Origin: Pleodorina starrii | Lineage: Eukaryota > Chlorophyta > Chlorophyceae > Chlamydomonadales > Volvocaceae | NCBI GenBank assembly: GCA_030267565.1 | Contig: BRXU01000001.1 | Coordinates: forward strand, 1,488,001 to 1,552,000 | DNA length: 64,000 nt | Direction: 5' to 3' | In this document: in pieces, positions 11,301 to 22,400 of the stretch | How the letters are laid out: every line of letters begins with the position of its first letter | How positions within the stretch are numbered: position 1 is the stretch's first letter | Program-made: the position numbers and the translations under genes | The notes under the pieces: generated by a model | Seen by the model: only the letters and a program-made list of their open reading frames with translations | Databases searched by the model: none | Told to the model about the DNA's origin: nothing

Positions 11301-12963
11301 CTGGCTGATCTGGTTCGGCTTGCGGTCAGAGAGATTGGCCACCGCCGAGGCGCGGAGCTTCTCTGGGATCAGGTTGGTTCAAGGACGCCACGGAGGAGTT
11401 ATGAATGCCAGGCAGCTGCATGGGAATCGCACATCGGCTCCAGCACACACACATACATGTACCTTCTGATGAGAGGGACAGGGGGTGCGTGTGAGGGTGC
11501 TCGTCCAGCTTTGACGGATGGGTGTTGCTGGTGATGGTGGTGGTGGAGGTGGAGGTGGCGGCGGGGGGCTAGCGCAACTGCCGCCAGCCTGCCAAACCTC
11601 CCACTTCGCTGTCATATGGTGCCGTACGGTGCCGTACCTCGCAGTACTCGAGCAGGATGGCCCAGGTGGGCTCCGTCAGGGGGCCCAAACCCGGGAAGGC
11701 GGCCGGCACGCGAAACAGCCCAAACGAGCGGACGAGGTTCCTGCGTTCGGATGACAGGTGGTGCGTTTATTAATAACATACGGCAGCCGGGGGTAAAAAA
11801 TGAATATACCGCAGCGAAGGGACGGAGCGGGGAATGGAGCGGGGGACGGAGCGGGGGGACGGAGGCGCCGATGTGGTGCAACCTGGTGCCCTTTCTCCCC
11901 GGGGGGGGGGGACCTGTCAGTGGGGACACACGGAGGATGGGGGAGTTCCAATCTGACTGGGCTCCCGAGTACAGACCCTCTTTTTACACCGGCTCTTCTC
12001 TCCGTTTTTGTCATTTTGGCTGTGGTTTTGACGGATGCGCACAGCTGGCTTCGTGGGTTTACTTTCTAGAGTAGGGAGGGAGGGAGGGAGGGAGGGAGGA
12101 AGGGTGCGGAACGGTTGCGTTGCATTGAGGGGCGGATCGGCGACACGCGGGCGCTGCCCTGGTTCTTCTTTTCGGTGGGTCTTTGGGTATTCGGGGGGGC
12201 GGGTCAGGGCGGAGCGGGGGGCAGGACCGTGGCGATGGACCAGAGGAAAAGGAGTTGGCGAGGTTGGTATTGGTGTCGACCTGTGTTGACGTTGCGTGTG
12301 GCCAACCGACCGGAGCAGGAGTTAACCTTGGTGCCTGTTCGCCCGGCGTCTTGCGCGGTTGGAATGGTGGGGGCAATGAGGTGACTCGGCCAAGAGGCGC
12401 GTTGCTGTGAGTTGTGAGATTTCGGGTTTAATAGGGTTTTGGTGGCTCTGCGTGTGCTCTGTCCGACTTCCTGGAGGCTTGCTGCAGCACAGGCCGTGAA
12501 ACGACGCACGCAGGGATCCGACGGCCCGTTTACGCGCCTCTCCTTGCGCATTTTGTAATATCGCCACAAGTGATTTTACTTAACTACCGTTTCACCGCGA
12601 CGTATGCAGTACGCCAAGTCGCACCGCGGCTTCAGCGTCAACCGCCAAAGCCCCTACGGGCGCTTTCCTTCCGAAGGCAAAGGCACGCAAAACCGGGTGG
12701 TGGGCTACAGCTGAGAGCCTGCCCACTGCTCACCTATGCTTGAGTTCTGCGCATGTCTTGGCCTCGCTAAAGAAAAGGCGTTCGGCAAATTTCCGCGACA
12801 TTGGCGTCGCATTGTGGGCCGGCTTCAAAACCTTCAGAGCCGCCATCTGCTCTTCGCCATACACGTCGATAGTGCAGACGGCATAGACCTGAGCAAACCC
12901 GCCTCTGCCGACGGTCCTGACAACCCGGCACCGGCCCGGGTCGAGCACTGGAGCAGACGCCAT
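3097..12963 (-). CDS. Tyrosine-kinase-like Ser/Thr protein kinase with a giant activation-segment insert
   Basis: Exons read on the minus strand: 12963-12734, 11740-11638, 9708-9475, 9112-6264, 6000-4780, 4210-4171, 3762-3634, 3231-3097. The phases fit throughout and give at least 1,647 codons. ATG at 12963 is chosen because the kinase glycine loop GRGGFAQVYAV (residues 19-29) follows at once. Visible kinase landmarks are AALK with Lys44, LKHRNLVR, hinge LLEYCE, catalytic HRDVKAEN (Asp160), DLG at 184-186 where DFG is usual, MAPE at 1546-1549, DVFGFG and the C-lobe Arg in DPCERPDMG. Exons 4 and 5 add about 1,360 residues of Ala/Gly/Pro/Ser-rich sequence between DLG and APE. Intron 4 needs a GC-AG splice (AG|GCAAGT). 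Exon 8 ends at a GTGAGA donor and the C-terminus beyond it is unresolved. Substrate unknown; the family phosphorylates Ser/Thr, but the DLG change could reduce Mg2+ binding. Confidence 0.85.
4407..4470. repeat. 9-bp minisatellite (GGCAGTAGC)n in kinase intron 5
   Basis: About seven near-perfect tandem copies of GGCAGTAGC between kinase exons 5 and 6. The 9-bp unit keeps frames open on both strands, which explains the long poly-Ala/Val and poly-Leu/Pro reading frames seen there; they are not coding. Confidence 0.9.
4711..4738. repeat. Interstitial telomere-like CCCTAAAA repeat
   Basis: Two full and two partial copies of CCCTAAAA, the complement of the TTTTAGGG telomere unit of Chlamydomonas. 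It lies in kinase intron 5, close to its 5' splice site. Confidence 0.7.
9978..11600. repeat. Large inverted repeat (palindrome) in kinase intron 2
   Basis: Arms 9978-11065 and 11118-11600 are near-identical reverse complements around position 11091.5, with a 52-bp loop. Any base p in the inner arms pairs with 22183-p. The inner arms carry mirrored copies of an ORF with the peptide SDRKPNQISQPNLDFIQNN (10841 on plus, 11342 on minus); the two copies differ by only one residue up to the loop. The outer arms encode a Pro-run on mirrored strands. The left arm is interrupted by about 610 bp absent from the right arm. The whole structure lies between kinase exons 2 and 3, so the pre-mRNA can fold into a hairpin of about 480 bp per arm. 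The parental gene is not recognised. Confidence 0.9.
10048..10657. mobile_element. Probable 610-bp insertion nested in the left palindrome arm
   Basis: The right arm reads AGCAACACCCATCC without a break. In the left arm the same sequence is split, with AGCAAC ending at 10047 and CAACACCCATCC starting at 10658, so CAAC looks like a 4-bp target duplication. The inserted DNA is visibly richer in A/T than its surroundings and has no long ORF and no clear terminal inverted repeats. It could be a short non-autonomous transposon or a solo LTR; the class is not determined. Confidence 0.55.
11795..11850 (+). repeat. Copy of the dispersed CCGCAGCG-type intronic repeat
   Basis: AAAAATGAATATACCGCAGC followed by GAAGGGACGGAGCGGGG in kinase intron 1, antisense to the gene. 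It is one of the best copies of the family. Confidence 0.65.
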
Positions 12964-14906
12964 GTCGTTCAAGCAAGGTATTACACACCATTATTGGGAA
13001 TGATCATCTCGTGTGGCTGCGCCCAAAAGGAGGCTGCTCCCACTCTTTCGTCCTTCTGTCGTAAAAAGGTACATGTATTAAACCTGTGGCAAGTATAATT
13101 TTAGAGCTGGCCCCTTTAAAGTAATACCATGATATTTCTGCCATGCAGCAACTGCGCGTACGTCGCGTATCTAACGGATAAATAGGCACCGCAGGACCGT
13201 CGTACATGATATCTCCGAGCTCGATCCAGCTGCAGTACGATGCGCCCGTTTGCCCAAAGAAGCGGAACGGCCAGCTCCTGAACACAGCTATGGCTTGCCC
13301 AGCAACTTTCCACAGCTGTACCTGCTAGCCTTGCGAACTCCATGTCCCATGCGCGTTTTGCTTCTACGGCTGGCGGGCTGGGTGCCGCACGAGCACATGT
13401 ATGCGCCTGTAATTGCCCTCTTCTGCCCGCAGCATCTCTCTTTGCACTGTGGATGGTCTCCCACAGAACGCCGCATCGACGGCGTTACAGTTTGTGACTG
13501 CAACGGCTTCCCTGCGGCTCCCGGTGATCCTTTTGGGCCTCTTCACGAAAATGGAAAACGGTTCATTCACAGAAAGACCTGGCACGAACGGGTAGGCAAG
13601 GCAGGGAAGGGCAGGCTTCGGTCCGGTTTCATGGCCGCATAGTGTCGGAAACTGGAATGGTAAACTGGAAGTCCCAGAGGTCCCAGCGGCCCCTCGTCAG
13701 GGAATCAGGCCGGGGCCGAAGGGGGCGACAGATCAGCAAATCGTCGAAATGTGAAGTCCTGCACCGCACGGATCTCCCGACCGGCCGCGAGGAGCGCACA
13801 GCCGCTCCTCCGAAACCAGCCGCGGGAACGGGCGGGCCCCGACCCAGCCCACCTTGGCAGCCTTTGCGCGGCAGCCCCGGCGACCGGGAGGCAGGGCAGG
13901 GCAGGGTCCGGCTTCATGGCCGCATCCAGGGACCCGGCGCCTGGGCTCCACCCGGACAGGGCCGGGCCGGGCCGGGCAGCCCCGCAGCACGGCACCGGGT
14001 GCGGTGCACAAACGAAAGAGCGCCGGTCGGTGATCCTTTCGGGGCCCAGCCCCCATGTGTTGAGGTTAAACGCCCCCCGTCATAAAACGCTTCGTCGTAT
14101 TATTCCGTACATGTTCACACATCCCGCCCCACATGCGGGCACAGGCCCTCACGGAGCCCTCCGGCAGATCTCGACTCCGACCTCGGCCCCGAGGACCCCG
14201 CCGCCGCCCGAACGCTCGAGTCACGTGGTCAGCACGCAGCACACACAGCACAGCACAGCACAGCACATGTCCTGCCCTGCCCTGTCCTGTCTTGGTCGTC
14301 TGCGTTGCAGGGCAACCAGAGTCCCGCTGGCCCGCTGGCTCCGAAACCCTCCCGACCGTCTGGATCCCACATTCCCACTGTGACAACAACAACGACAACG
14401 ACAGCAGCAACAACAACAAATAGACAGCTACGAGCCCTGCACCATCAGCCGGCGACACACGGCCGGCTTGCCAGAGATTGACGGGGGCACAAAAGGGGCA
14501 AAAGACCCAGCCGGCACCCGCACGGCCCATAGCCCGTTTCCCCTCCCCCCCCACCACACACACAGCCCCGCCACCGGTACTACTCACTCCGCCATTGGGC
14601 CGAACGCCCCCCCCTCAAGGGTACGGCACCACGGGTCGCACAGTACGACACCTTCCCCCAGCCGAAACCACCGAACACCGGACATCAGCCCCGCCCCGCC
14701 CTGCCCCCCTTAGGCCCCTTCACGTCGCCTCCATCCGTTCGCTGCGGCATCAGCCGTATCCCCCCACTACTACTCCCCATCCCCATCCCCATCCCCATCT
14801 CGACCCCGATTTCGATCCCCATCCCCATATCGACCCCGATTTCGATCCCGATCTCGATCTCGATCCCGATCTCGATCCCGAATCTAGATCTCGATCCCGA
14901 TCTCCA
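12964..14906. other. Intergenic region between kinase 5' end and P4H 3' end
   Basis: No recognisable exon. It should hold the kinase promoter and the 3' UTR of the dioxygenase gene; a minus-strand TGTAA lies near 13486. A GGCAGGG-rich segment ending in the word TTCATGGCCGCA occurs at about 13600-13640 and again at 13890-13925, followed in each case by a GGTGATCCTTT-containing segment nearby, suggesting an old direct duplication. Confidence 0.4.
14790..14905. repeat. Degenerate GATCTCGATCCC tandem repeat abutting the P4H stop codon
   Basis: Imperfect 6- and 12-bp units built from CGATCC, CGATCT and CCCCAT run right up to the stop codon of the dioxygenase gene. They would form the first part of its 3' UTR. 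Confidence 0.7.
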
Positions 14907-17900
14907 TCAGATCTTGGTGTTGATCCGCTGCGGCGGCACGCCCCGCTTGCGGCCCTTGGGCCCCGGCGGCCCCCCCGACCGCGTGCCGCGCACGTATGCT
15001 GGCAGCTGCTGCTGCTGCTGCTGGGTGCGCACCCCCACGCTGAGCCACAGCTGCGTCACCCACTTCTCCGTCACTGCATCAGTGGCGGTGTGCAGGGTGC
15101 GCCTGTGTGTGCGTGTTTGGACGGGGGGGCGGGGGGCGGCGGGTGGGGGAGGGGGGCAGCAGCCCGGGGAGGAGGGAGGGAGTTAAGTGCACTGGGCCGT
15201 TGGATCTCGGTCGCAGCAGCCAGCCGCAACTGGTACCGCATCCCCCCGATGTGGGGCGAGGGGAATGTCCTCGGAGCGCATGTGGACCGGGTTCCGTACT
15301 GGTGGCTGCACCGCACTGAATCCGACCCCGCACAGGATCGAACCCCGGACCTCGCAGCGCAGGTGCGCAGCGACCGCGGCCCGCACCCCTCGCGCCCTCG
15401 CGCCCTCGCACCCCTCATCGCACCACCACCGCGACCGCGACCGCACCTGTCGGGCACGCCGTTGGAGAAGGCGGGGAAGAACAGCAGTGCCGTACCCTTA
15501 CGGGGCTGTACGGCAATGTCCAGGATGTCGAACTTGGTGGAGCCGCCTGGGGGCCAGGCGGGAGCGGCGACCAGCGGACGGACGGGGCAGGTCAGGGTCG
15601 GGTCGGGTCAGGTGGTGTCAAGAGGTTGGGTCAGGGCAGGGCAGGGCAGGGTAGGGTAAAAGCAACCCCAGGCGTGGATCAAAAGGGAACAGACACCGAG
15701 TTGGGCGGCTTGGCTCGACTTGGCCTGGAGCTGCCAGCGCAGCCCGCCCGCCCGCCTCCCCTCCCCCCTCACCCGGACACTCTCGCCTTCCGACCGCACC
15801 CCACTCTCCCTGCCCCCCCAAAACCCCTGCTGCTGCTCTCAGCCTCTCAGCCCTCCTCTCAACCCTCCTTCAGCTGACCCTCCCGGATCACCCCCAAAAC
15901 CCTTAACTCTGGGCGGTTGCCCTGAACCCCACCCCCACCCCCACTCCCACCCCTTCTTCAGACGAGAGACCCCCAGCCCCCCCCCAGCCCCCCCCCCTGC
16001 TCCCCCCTGCTCTCCCCTGCTCTCCCCTGCTCTCCCCCGCCCTGCCCACGCACCCTCCCCGCAGTCGTTTAGGTAGAGCAGCAGTGTGGCCCTCCGCTGG
16101 TAGCCCTTGCTCGCCACCACGGAGGAGGGGAAGGCGTCCTCGTGGGTGAGAAAGTGCTGACCTGGGGAGCAGGGGGGAGGAGGGGGGAGGGGGCAGGGGC
16201 GGGGAGGGGCGGGGAGGGGCGGGGAGGGGCGGGGAGGGGCAGGGGGCAGGACGATCAGATTCCGGGGTTAGGGGACCGCAACTTATGGCGGGGGGGAGCG
16301 AGGGCCTGCGAACGCCGCTCTGGGAGGATGCCTCCACTCCACTCCAAAACCCTAAGCTCCCGCAGCCCTTCCGTCCCACCTCCACTCCGCTGGCCCCCCC
16401 CTCTCCCTCCCTCTCTCTCAGCAGCCCCCTCCTCACCCCCTCTCTCCCTCCCTCCCACCCTCTCTCCCAGCCCCCCACTCACCCGGCTGGTACCTGGCCA
16501 CCTGCGGCAGCTCGAACGCCGCCTGCCCCGGCTGGCTGGGTCGGCTGAAGGCGGCGGGGCCCTCGGGGGGCAGCGGGCCGCGCAGCAGGCAGCGAGCGCG
16601 GGAGAGCATCACGTGCAGCGCAGCGGACAGGGCGGGCTGCTGGGCCAGGACCTGGGGGGGGGGCGGGGAGGAGGGGGAGGGGGAGGGGGAGAGGGAGGAG
16701 GGCGGGGGAGGAGTGGGGGGTTGTACACCCCGCGGATATGAGGTGAGGTGAGAGAGACAGGGAGACGAAGAGAGGGGTGGGGCTTTCTAAGGGTTACAAG
16801 TTATGACATGTTCTGCACACGTGCGGGGGTGTCCGTGAAAGCCGTAAAAGCCGGGGGGGTACGGGCTCCGGGAAAGGCCCTTTACCCCCCCCCCCCTGGA
16901 GCTCACATGGGGGGGGGGCTGCCGTCAGGCTCGTGGGCACAGCCGCTGCACAGCCGCCCCCTCAGGCCGCCTCTCCGCCGCCCCTTTTCCCCCCTCCCCA
17001 TACACACACACGCACACGTACACCCACCTCCGTGGTCGCCGCCAGTGTGCTGCTCGTCCTGACGTCCCCGCTGTCCTTCAGCTGGTAGCCACCCACCCCC
17101 ACACCCGACTGACGCATCAGGCCGCTGTCTGAGGAGGCAGGACGACACGCGGGTTTGGGGGGGGGGACCCGGGGGTCGGGGATGGACGGTTTTGGGTTTT
17201 ATTCGGGAGGTTAAGAACGACGAACCGCAGGAAAACTTCGACCCTGTCTGGTCGGGGTGGAAGAAATACCGACTCCCCCTCAGGACTCGTTTGGGGTAGA
17301 GAAAAGCCCGTCTGGAGGCCATGTGTGAGGTGAGGGTGGGGGCTGAGGGTTGGGGCACAAGCACACCCAGCGGCTGGAGGGAAGGCGCTGCGTGTGTGTG
17401 TGTTTTAGTCCCACAAAGGAGGGGGGACCACAGAGCGAGAGCAGAGGGGGGGGTCGTTGGGAGGGTGTGTGTGCATGTATGTGTGTGTATGTGTATGTGT
17501 GTGTGATGTCCGCCCACCTGTTGCGGTCCTCACAATGTCGTCACACTCCAGGGGGGTCAGGAAGCCCTCCACAGTCAGGACAGGCGGGTCGATGTTGAGA
17601 ACCCTGGGGGGGTATAATAAGAATTTCGCAGCGGAGAAGGGGGGGTGTGGGGGGGGGGACGGGAGGGGAGGAGGGCAGACGGGAGGGGGCGAGTATGGCG
17701 GCGGAGGGGCGATCAGGATGAAACCGCAGCGGTGAGACCGTGGCGCGACGCAAGCGAAGGAGGGGCGGGTCGACCAGCGGCAGTCGCCCTGACCCAACCC
17801 CACCCCCTCCCCCAATCACCACCCCCTCCCCCAGTCCCCCTCCCCCAGTCCCCCAATCACCACCCCCCTCCCTGCAGTCACCTGATCCCTGGGTGGTCGA

Positions 17901-18839
17901 GGTTGACCGGCAGGAACAGGGAGTTGAGGTGGCCCTCGAAGGAGGCCCGGGCCTGGGGACCCTCCCTGGACACATCCAGACCGCCTGAGCAGCAGCCGGC
18001 GCCGGGGAGAGCAGACCACAGCACAGCACAGCACAGCACAGCACAGCACATTCGGAGCGGAGCGGGACACAAAAAGGCCGAGGATGAGGAAAGACCCCGC
18101 GCTTAGAAGTTAGAGCACACAGAAGGCCGCGCTACTAGAAACTTTAGAGGGCTGACGGGGCAATACGTGCTACCGTGGTTTGTTTATACACCTCGCTCAG
18201 GCGGGGGCTCAATCGACGGTACGTTTTCCGTTGGGAAGTAGTCAAGTCAGAGGGGGAGAAGAGAAACGGTTCCTGCCCCGCTGCACAGTCTGGGCAGCAG
18301 GGAGTGGGGCCGAGGGCGCAGCGCTCCAGGGGCAGTGCAAGGCGGGCGGGTCGAGGGCCCGCGCGGCGGGGAGGGGCGGGGCGGGCGGACGGGCGAATAG
18401 GAAAACAGGGACCGCTGCAAAGGGACGGAGACGGCGGAGGGGAGGCGGCGAGGGGAGGGAGGGACCGTCTGACGCCGTGGGGTTGTGCCGCTGCCCAAAA
18501 GGCAGCCAGGAGACGGGGGAGCCCCGTCAACCGCCGCCGGCAGGGGGGCAGCGCCGCCACCTGGCGCCACGCACCCGCTTGGAGGAGCGCCGGGTTGATT
18601 TTGAGGATGCCGGTCGGGGGAGCCCACGCCTGTGGCTTGTTGTTGTTGCTGCTGCTGCCAGACGCCGCCGGGGTGCTGTCACTGCTGCTGCTGCCTGCGC
18701 TACTGGCCTGCTGCCCGGCCGACGCCGATGCCGAGGCCGGGGTCATGGGCCGGGGCCGACCCACACAGCTGGGCGCCACAGGTCGCACGGGGCCCTTCGG
18801 TCCCGTAGAGGTAAAGGGTGTGAACTGGTGGATCCGCAT
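14907..18839 (-). CDS. Prolyl 4-hydroxylase-like 2-oxoglutarate/Fe(II) dioxygenase
   Basis: Exons: 18839-18575, 17984-17882, 17603-17518, 17128-17028, 16651-16483, 16161-16054, 15546-15447, 15102-14907; 375 aa, all phases consistent. The fold is the P4H catalytic domain. VRTSSTLAATTEV precedes the core; the proximal iron ligands are His248 and Asp250 in FLTHEDAF; ATLLLYLND and GTALLFFPAFSNG follow; the distal His315 is in RTLH; the likely 2-oxoglutarate-binding Lys324 is in TEKWVTQLWL. The enzyme class hydroxylates peptidyl proline, in algae mainly in Hyp-rich cell-wall proteins, normally in the ER. I see no clear signal peptide in the first exon, so the location is open. A possible upstream exon is suggested by a TGCTTGCAG acceptor just before 18893. 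The gene is divergent from the CorA gene. Confidence 0.9.
17611..17740 (+). repeat. Two degenerate copies of the dispersed intronic repeat
   Basis: GGTATAATAAGAATTTCGCA followed by GCGGAGAAGG near 17611, and GATCAGGATGAAACCGCAGC near 17706, both in P4H intron 2 and antisense to the gene. Confidence 0.45.
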
Positions 18840-19420
18840 CGCTGCTTTGGAAGGGACGCTAGAGCCGCACGAGCGATGGGCCCACCGCTGCAAGCAAAAT
18901 GAGGTGGCGCGCTGGCCTCCGAAGACGAATGGTTGAGCTGCCCTAAATTGGTACTAAGCTTGCAGGAATATGGTTTAAGTCCAGCTGTGGCGTTGCGGGG
19001 GCCTGCCGTCTCAGGTCGTTCGGGGCAAGTTCCAAGATACGGTCGTTTGCACGGCAAACCAACACGAAGCGTTTCAGCCATAGAGCCATTCCATTTCGCC
19101 AGCCACGGTTCAGAAGCACGTGAACACATCGAAAGAGCACGACAAATAAAAAGTTGATTGCTCGTCCTCCTCTTCTTCGTCGGTCAGCAAGTCTCGTTCC
19201 GAACTGGCACAGCGTGTCGTTCACCTCAACGATCACAGGCAGTGCGCCAGGAATAAACCAAACATACCATATTCCGTAACCTGGCGCAGTTCCGCGAGCC
19301 GTTGGCCGCACGTGACTCCACCGGGCCACGACAGACACAGCAAATCGACATCCGGCAGCGACGACCAACACATTTCTTTGACCGGCCGCGTCGCACGCTT
19401 CCCAGCCTCTCCGCCCACGA
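18840..19420. promoter_or_regulatory. Shared divergent promoter region, P4H / CorA
   Basis: The 581 bp between two start codons facing away from each other must hold the 5' UTRs and promoters of both genes, unless upstream exons exist. No TATA box or other clear element stands out by eye. Confidence 0.45.
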
Positions 19421-22400
19421 ATGCAATTCCCCCCGCGGATAGACGACCACCACCACACCAACACCAACACCAACACCACCACCTCCCAAGCCCACTACCA
19501 GCCGGTGCCGCTGCCAGCCAACGACCTGGATCCCTCCGCATCGACCGCGTCGGCCGCAGCGCCGGACGAGGACAGCACCACCCCCCTCCTAACCCCCCCA
19601 GAACAGCCTAACCCACCCAAACCACCGCAACGCAGCTCCCGCGCTCCCAACTCCTCCTCCTCCTCCCCCTCCACCTCTACCGCCTGGACCAGCCTGCTGC
19701 GCGCCGCCGTACAGCAACGTCGTACCAACCCCAACCCCAACACCAACACCAACAACACCAACAACACCACCAACACCCACGCCAGCGCCAACGGCGCCGC
19801 CGGCTCCGCCGGCGGCGCTGACGACCGCTCGGCCGCGCTGGCGGCCGCTCGGCTCTGGAAGTCTGCGGCAGCGAGCGGCCGCCGCGGCGCGACCCAGGTC
19901 GCCCGCGGTCGCCTGCCGCTGCCGCTGCAGGTGCTTCAGCCGCTGCATGCCGAGGCGGACCCCGATGAGGCGCTGGAGCGACACAACCCGGGGGCCGCCC
20001 CGGGGATCGACCCGCGGCGCAGCAAGTACCAGCACCTGGCGGCACGGTGGTGCCTGCCGGCGCGAGTGACGGTCGTCGACTTTGACAGCAAGTGGGTTTT
20101 AGGGTTTTGGGGGCTTGGGGTTTGGGGCTTGGGGTTTGGGGTTGCCTTTGGCAGCGAAACGGATACTTTGCTTTGGCAGCATTCCTCGGCCCCAACCCAC
20201 GACCCCAAACAAAGTTTCCGGGGCAAACAGAGTCCCACCCTACACCCCCACCTACCCCCAATAGGTTTACCCAACGCCTCTCCTCCCCCTCCCCTCCCCC
20301 ACAGGTCGCTGTCGGTACAGACCGGTCTGGACAGCGCTGAGAAGCTGTCCGCCTTCCTCAACCTCAACCAACCCCAGCCTCAGACCCAGGCCCAACCCCA
20401 GCCTCAGGCGGCGGGGGCAGCGGGCTCCGCGGCCGCCTCCGGGGCAGCGGACGGCCCCCCCCTGCCACCGGGTGGGGGTGGGGGTGGGCGGAGGCGGGTG
20501 CGGTGGATCCACGTGGACGGACTGAACTGGGAGGTGATGCAGGTGGGGGGGGGTGGGGGGTGAGGGTGTGTGTGGGGTGGGGTGGGGGGTAATAAGAATG
20601 AGAGCGCGGTGATGGGACGGAGGCTTGACGTTGACGTTGACCGGCGAACCCGGATACAGGAGGGCCGGGGGTGCGTTTGTGGGGGGTTCAGCAAAGCCCT
20701 AGGGAAGCGAGGGAGGAGGGGGGAGGAGGGGAGGGAAGAAGGAAGCCATTTTGCCATTGCTGTCGCTCGTGACAGTGACAGTGACAGTGGCCGGTCTCTG
20801 CGCCTTGCCGCCTGCGCCGGACACGCAGTCCCTGCGGCGCCAGTGTCCAACCTGAGCCCGGATCTCTGATCTGGTCAGCGCTGACCTGCGCGCCGCCTTG
20901 CGCCCCTTCCCTCCCCCCCTCCCCCCCTCCCCCCCTCCCTCCCTCCCTCGCCCCCCTCCCCCGCCCCCAGGTATTGACACTCAAGTACGACCTGCACCCT
21001 CTGGCGCTGGAGGACACGGGTGGGTGGGCGGGCGGGCGGTGAGGTAGGGGTAAGGGGCAGAGGGGGGTGGGGATGCGGGGAGGGGGTTTAAGACAAAAGG
21101 CACCGTCGCTGCGGGCCCGTATCTTTCACCTCCCCTCAACCCCCCACCCACCCGCACCTCTCCTCTCCGTTCCTCTTCTTCCCTCCCTCCCTCCCTCCCT
21201 CCCCCTCCCTCCCCAGTGCACGTACCCCAGCGCATCAAGGCCGACTTCTACGACTCTTGCCTCTACATGTCCCTCATGTACCTCTACCTAGTCCGAGACG
21301 GCGGAGGAGCCGCCGCCGCCGCCGCCGGCGGCGGCGGAGCCGCGCCAGCGGCGCCGCCAGCCGCCTCCCCCTCCCTGTCGCAATCCGTCCTGCCGCGCAC
21401 CGTCAGCATCGTACGGAAGGCCGAGGCAGGCACGGCGGCGGCGGCGCCGCCGCCGTCGTACTCCAGGTCCGCCGCCGCGGCGGCGGCGGCGCCGCCGCCG
21501 CCGCCGCCGCCGCCGCTGGACCTCGAGGACGACGGCGGCCTCTTCCACCCGCGGCCATCGCGGCCCGCGCCGCCGCCTCCGCCGCGCCGCCGTGCCGTCG
21601 TGGGTCCGGACTCCTCGGCTGCCCCCTCCCTGCACGTGTCCGCGCAGCAGGTGTCTCTGTTCCTGTTGCGGGGGGAGCACCCCAACACACTCATCTCGGT
21701 GTTCCAGTCGGACGGGTGGGAGGTGGCGGAGCCGATATTGGAGCAGCTGAGGGAGCCCAGGACGCTGGTGGGTGGGGGGAATGGAAGCGCAGCGAGGGTG
21801 GGGACCACCACCACCTTCACCATCACCGCTACCACCGCCGCCTCCACCTCCACCTCCGCCTCCACCAGCCCACTGCGCCGATCCCCCCCTCCCCCGCCGC
21901 ACCCCGGTACCCAGTACCCAGCCGGCAGTTCCCCTCCGGCCCGCTCGTCAACATGACCCCACCCCGGCCCTGGCCCTGATCGCGACCTAGGGACCCGACC
22001 TTCCAACTAGGGGCCATCCCTCCGCCCCGCCCCACTTGCCCTTCTCCCCGCTCCCCTCTCCCTCCCCCGCCCCCCCTCCCCCTCTCCGCAGGTGCGAGAG
22101 GCCGAGGACGCGTCCTTTCTGGCCAACCTGGTGATCGACACACTGGTGAGGAGGGGGGAGGGGGGGAGGGGGGGGGGGAAAGGGTTAATGTCGCCATGTC
22201 CCCCTAAGCCTCATGCACTCGCCACCCCCACCCATAAGACACACACACACGCCTCCCCTCCCCAGTCGGTGTGTCGGTCAAAAGACGCGTTTACGTGTTT
22301 CCTGTTTCCTTAATATCACGTGCCGATCCCCCCGTCCCCGTCCCCCTTTTCCCCACCCACAAACCCACCCACCCCCAAAACACCCACATCCACGAACACA

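Noticed and set aside
10841..11342. Two separate 126-codon genes encoding the same protein on opposite strands
   Set aside because: They are the two arms of one palindrome inside a kinase intron; the identity is explained by the inverted duplication, and both frames run into the loop.
12734..12972. Kinase start at 12972 (MNDMASAP)
   Set aside because: The first codon there is TTG; the first ATG is at 12963 and still precedes the glycine loop.
15330..15350. tRNA B-box-like GGTTCGATCC on the minus strand in P4H intron 7
   Set aside because: No matching acceptor or D arm on either side and the T stem has mismatches; at most a SINE remnant.
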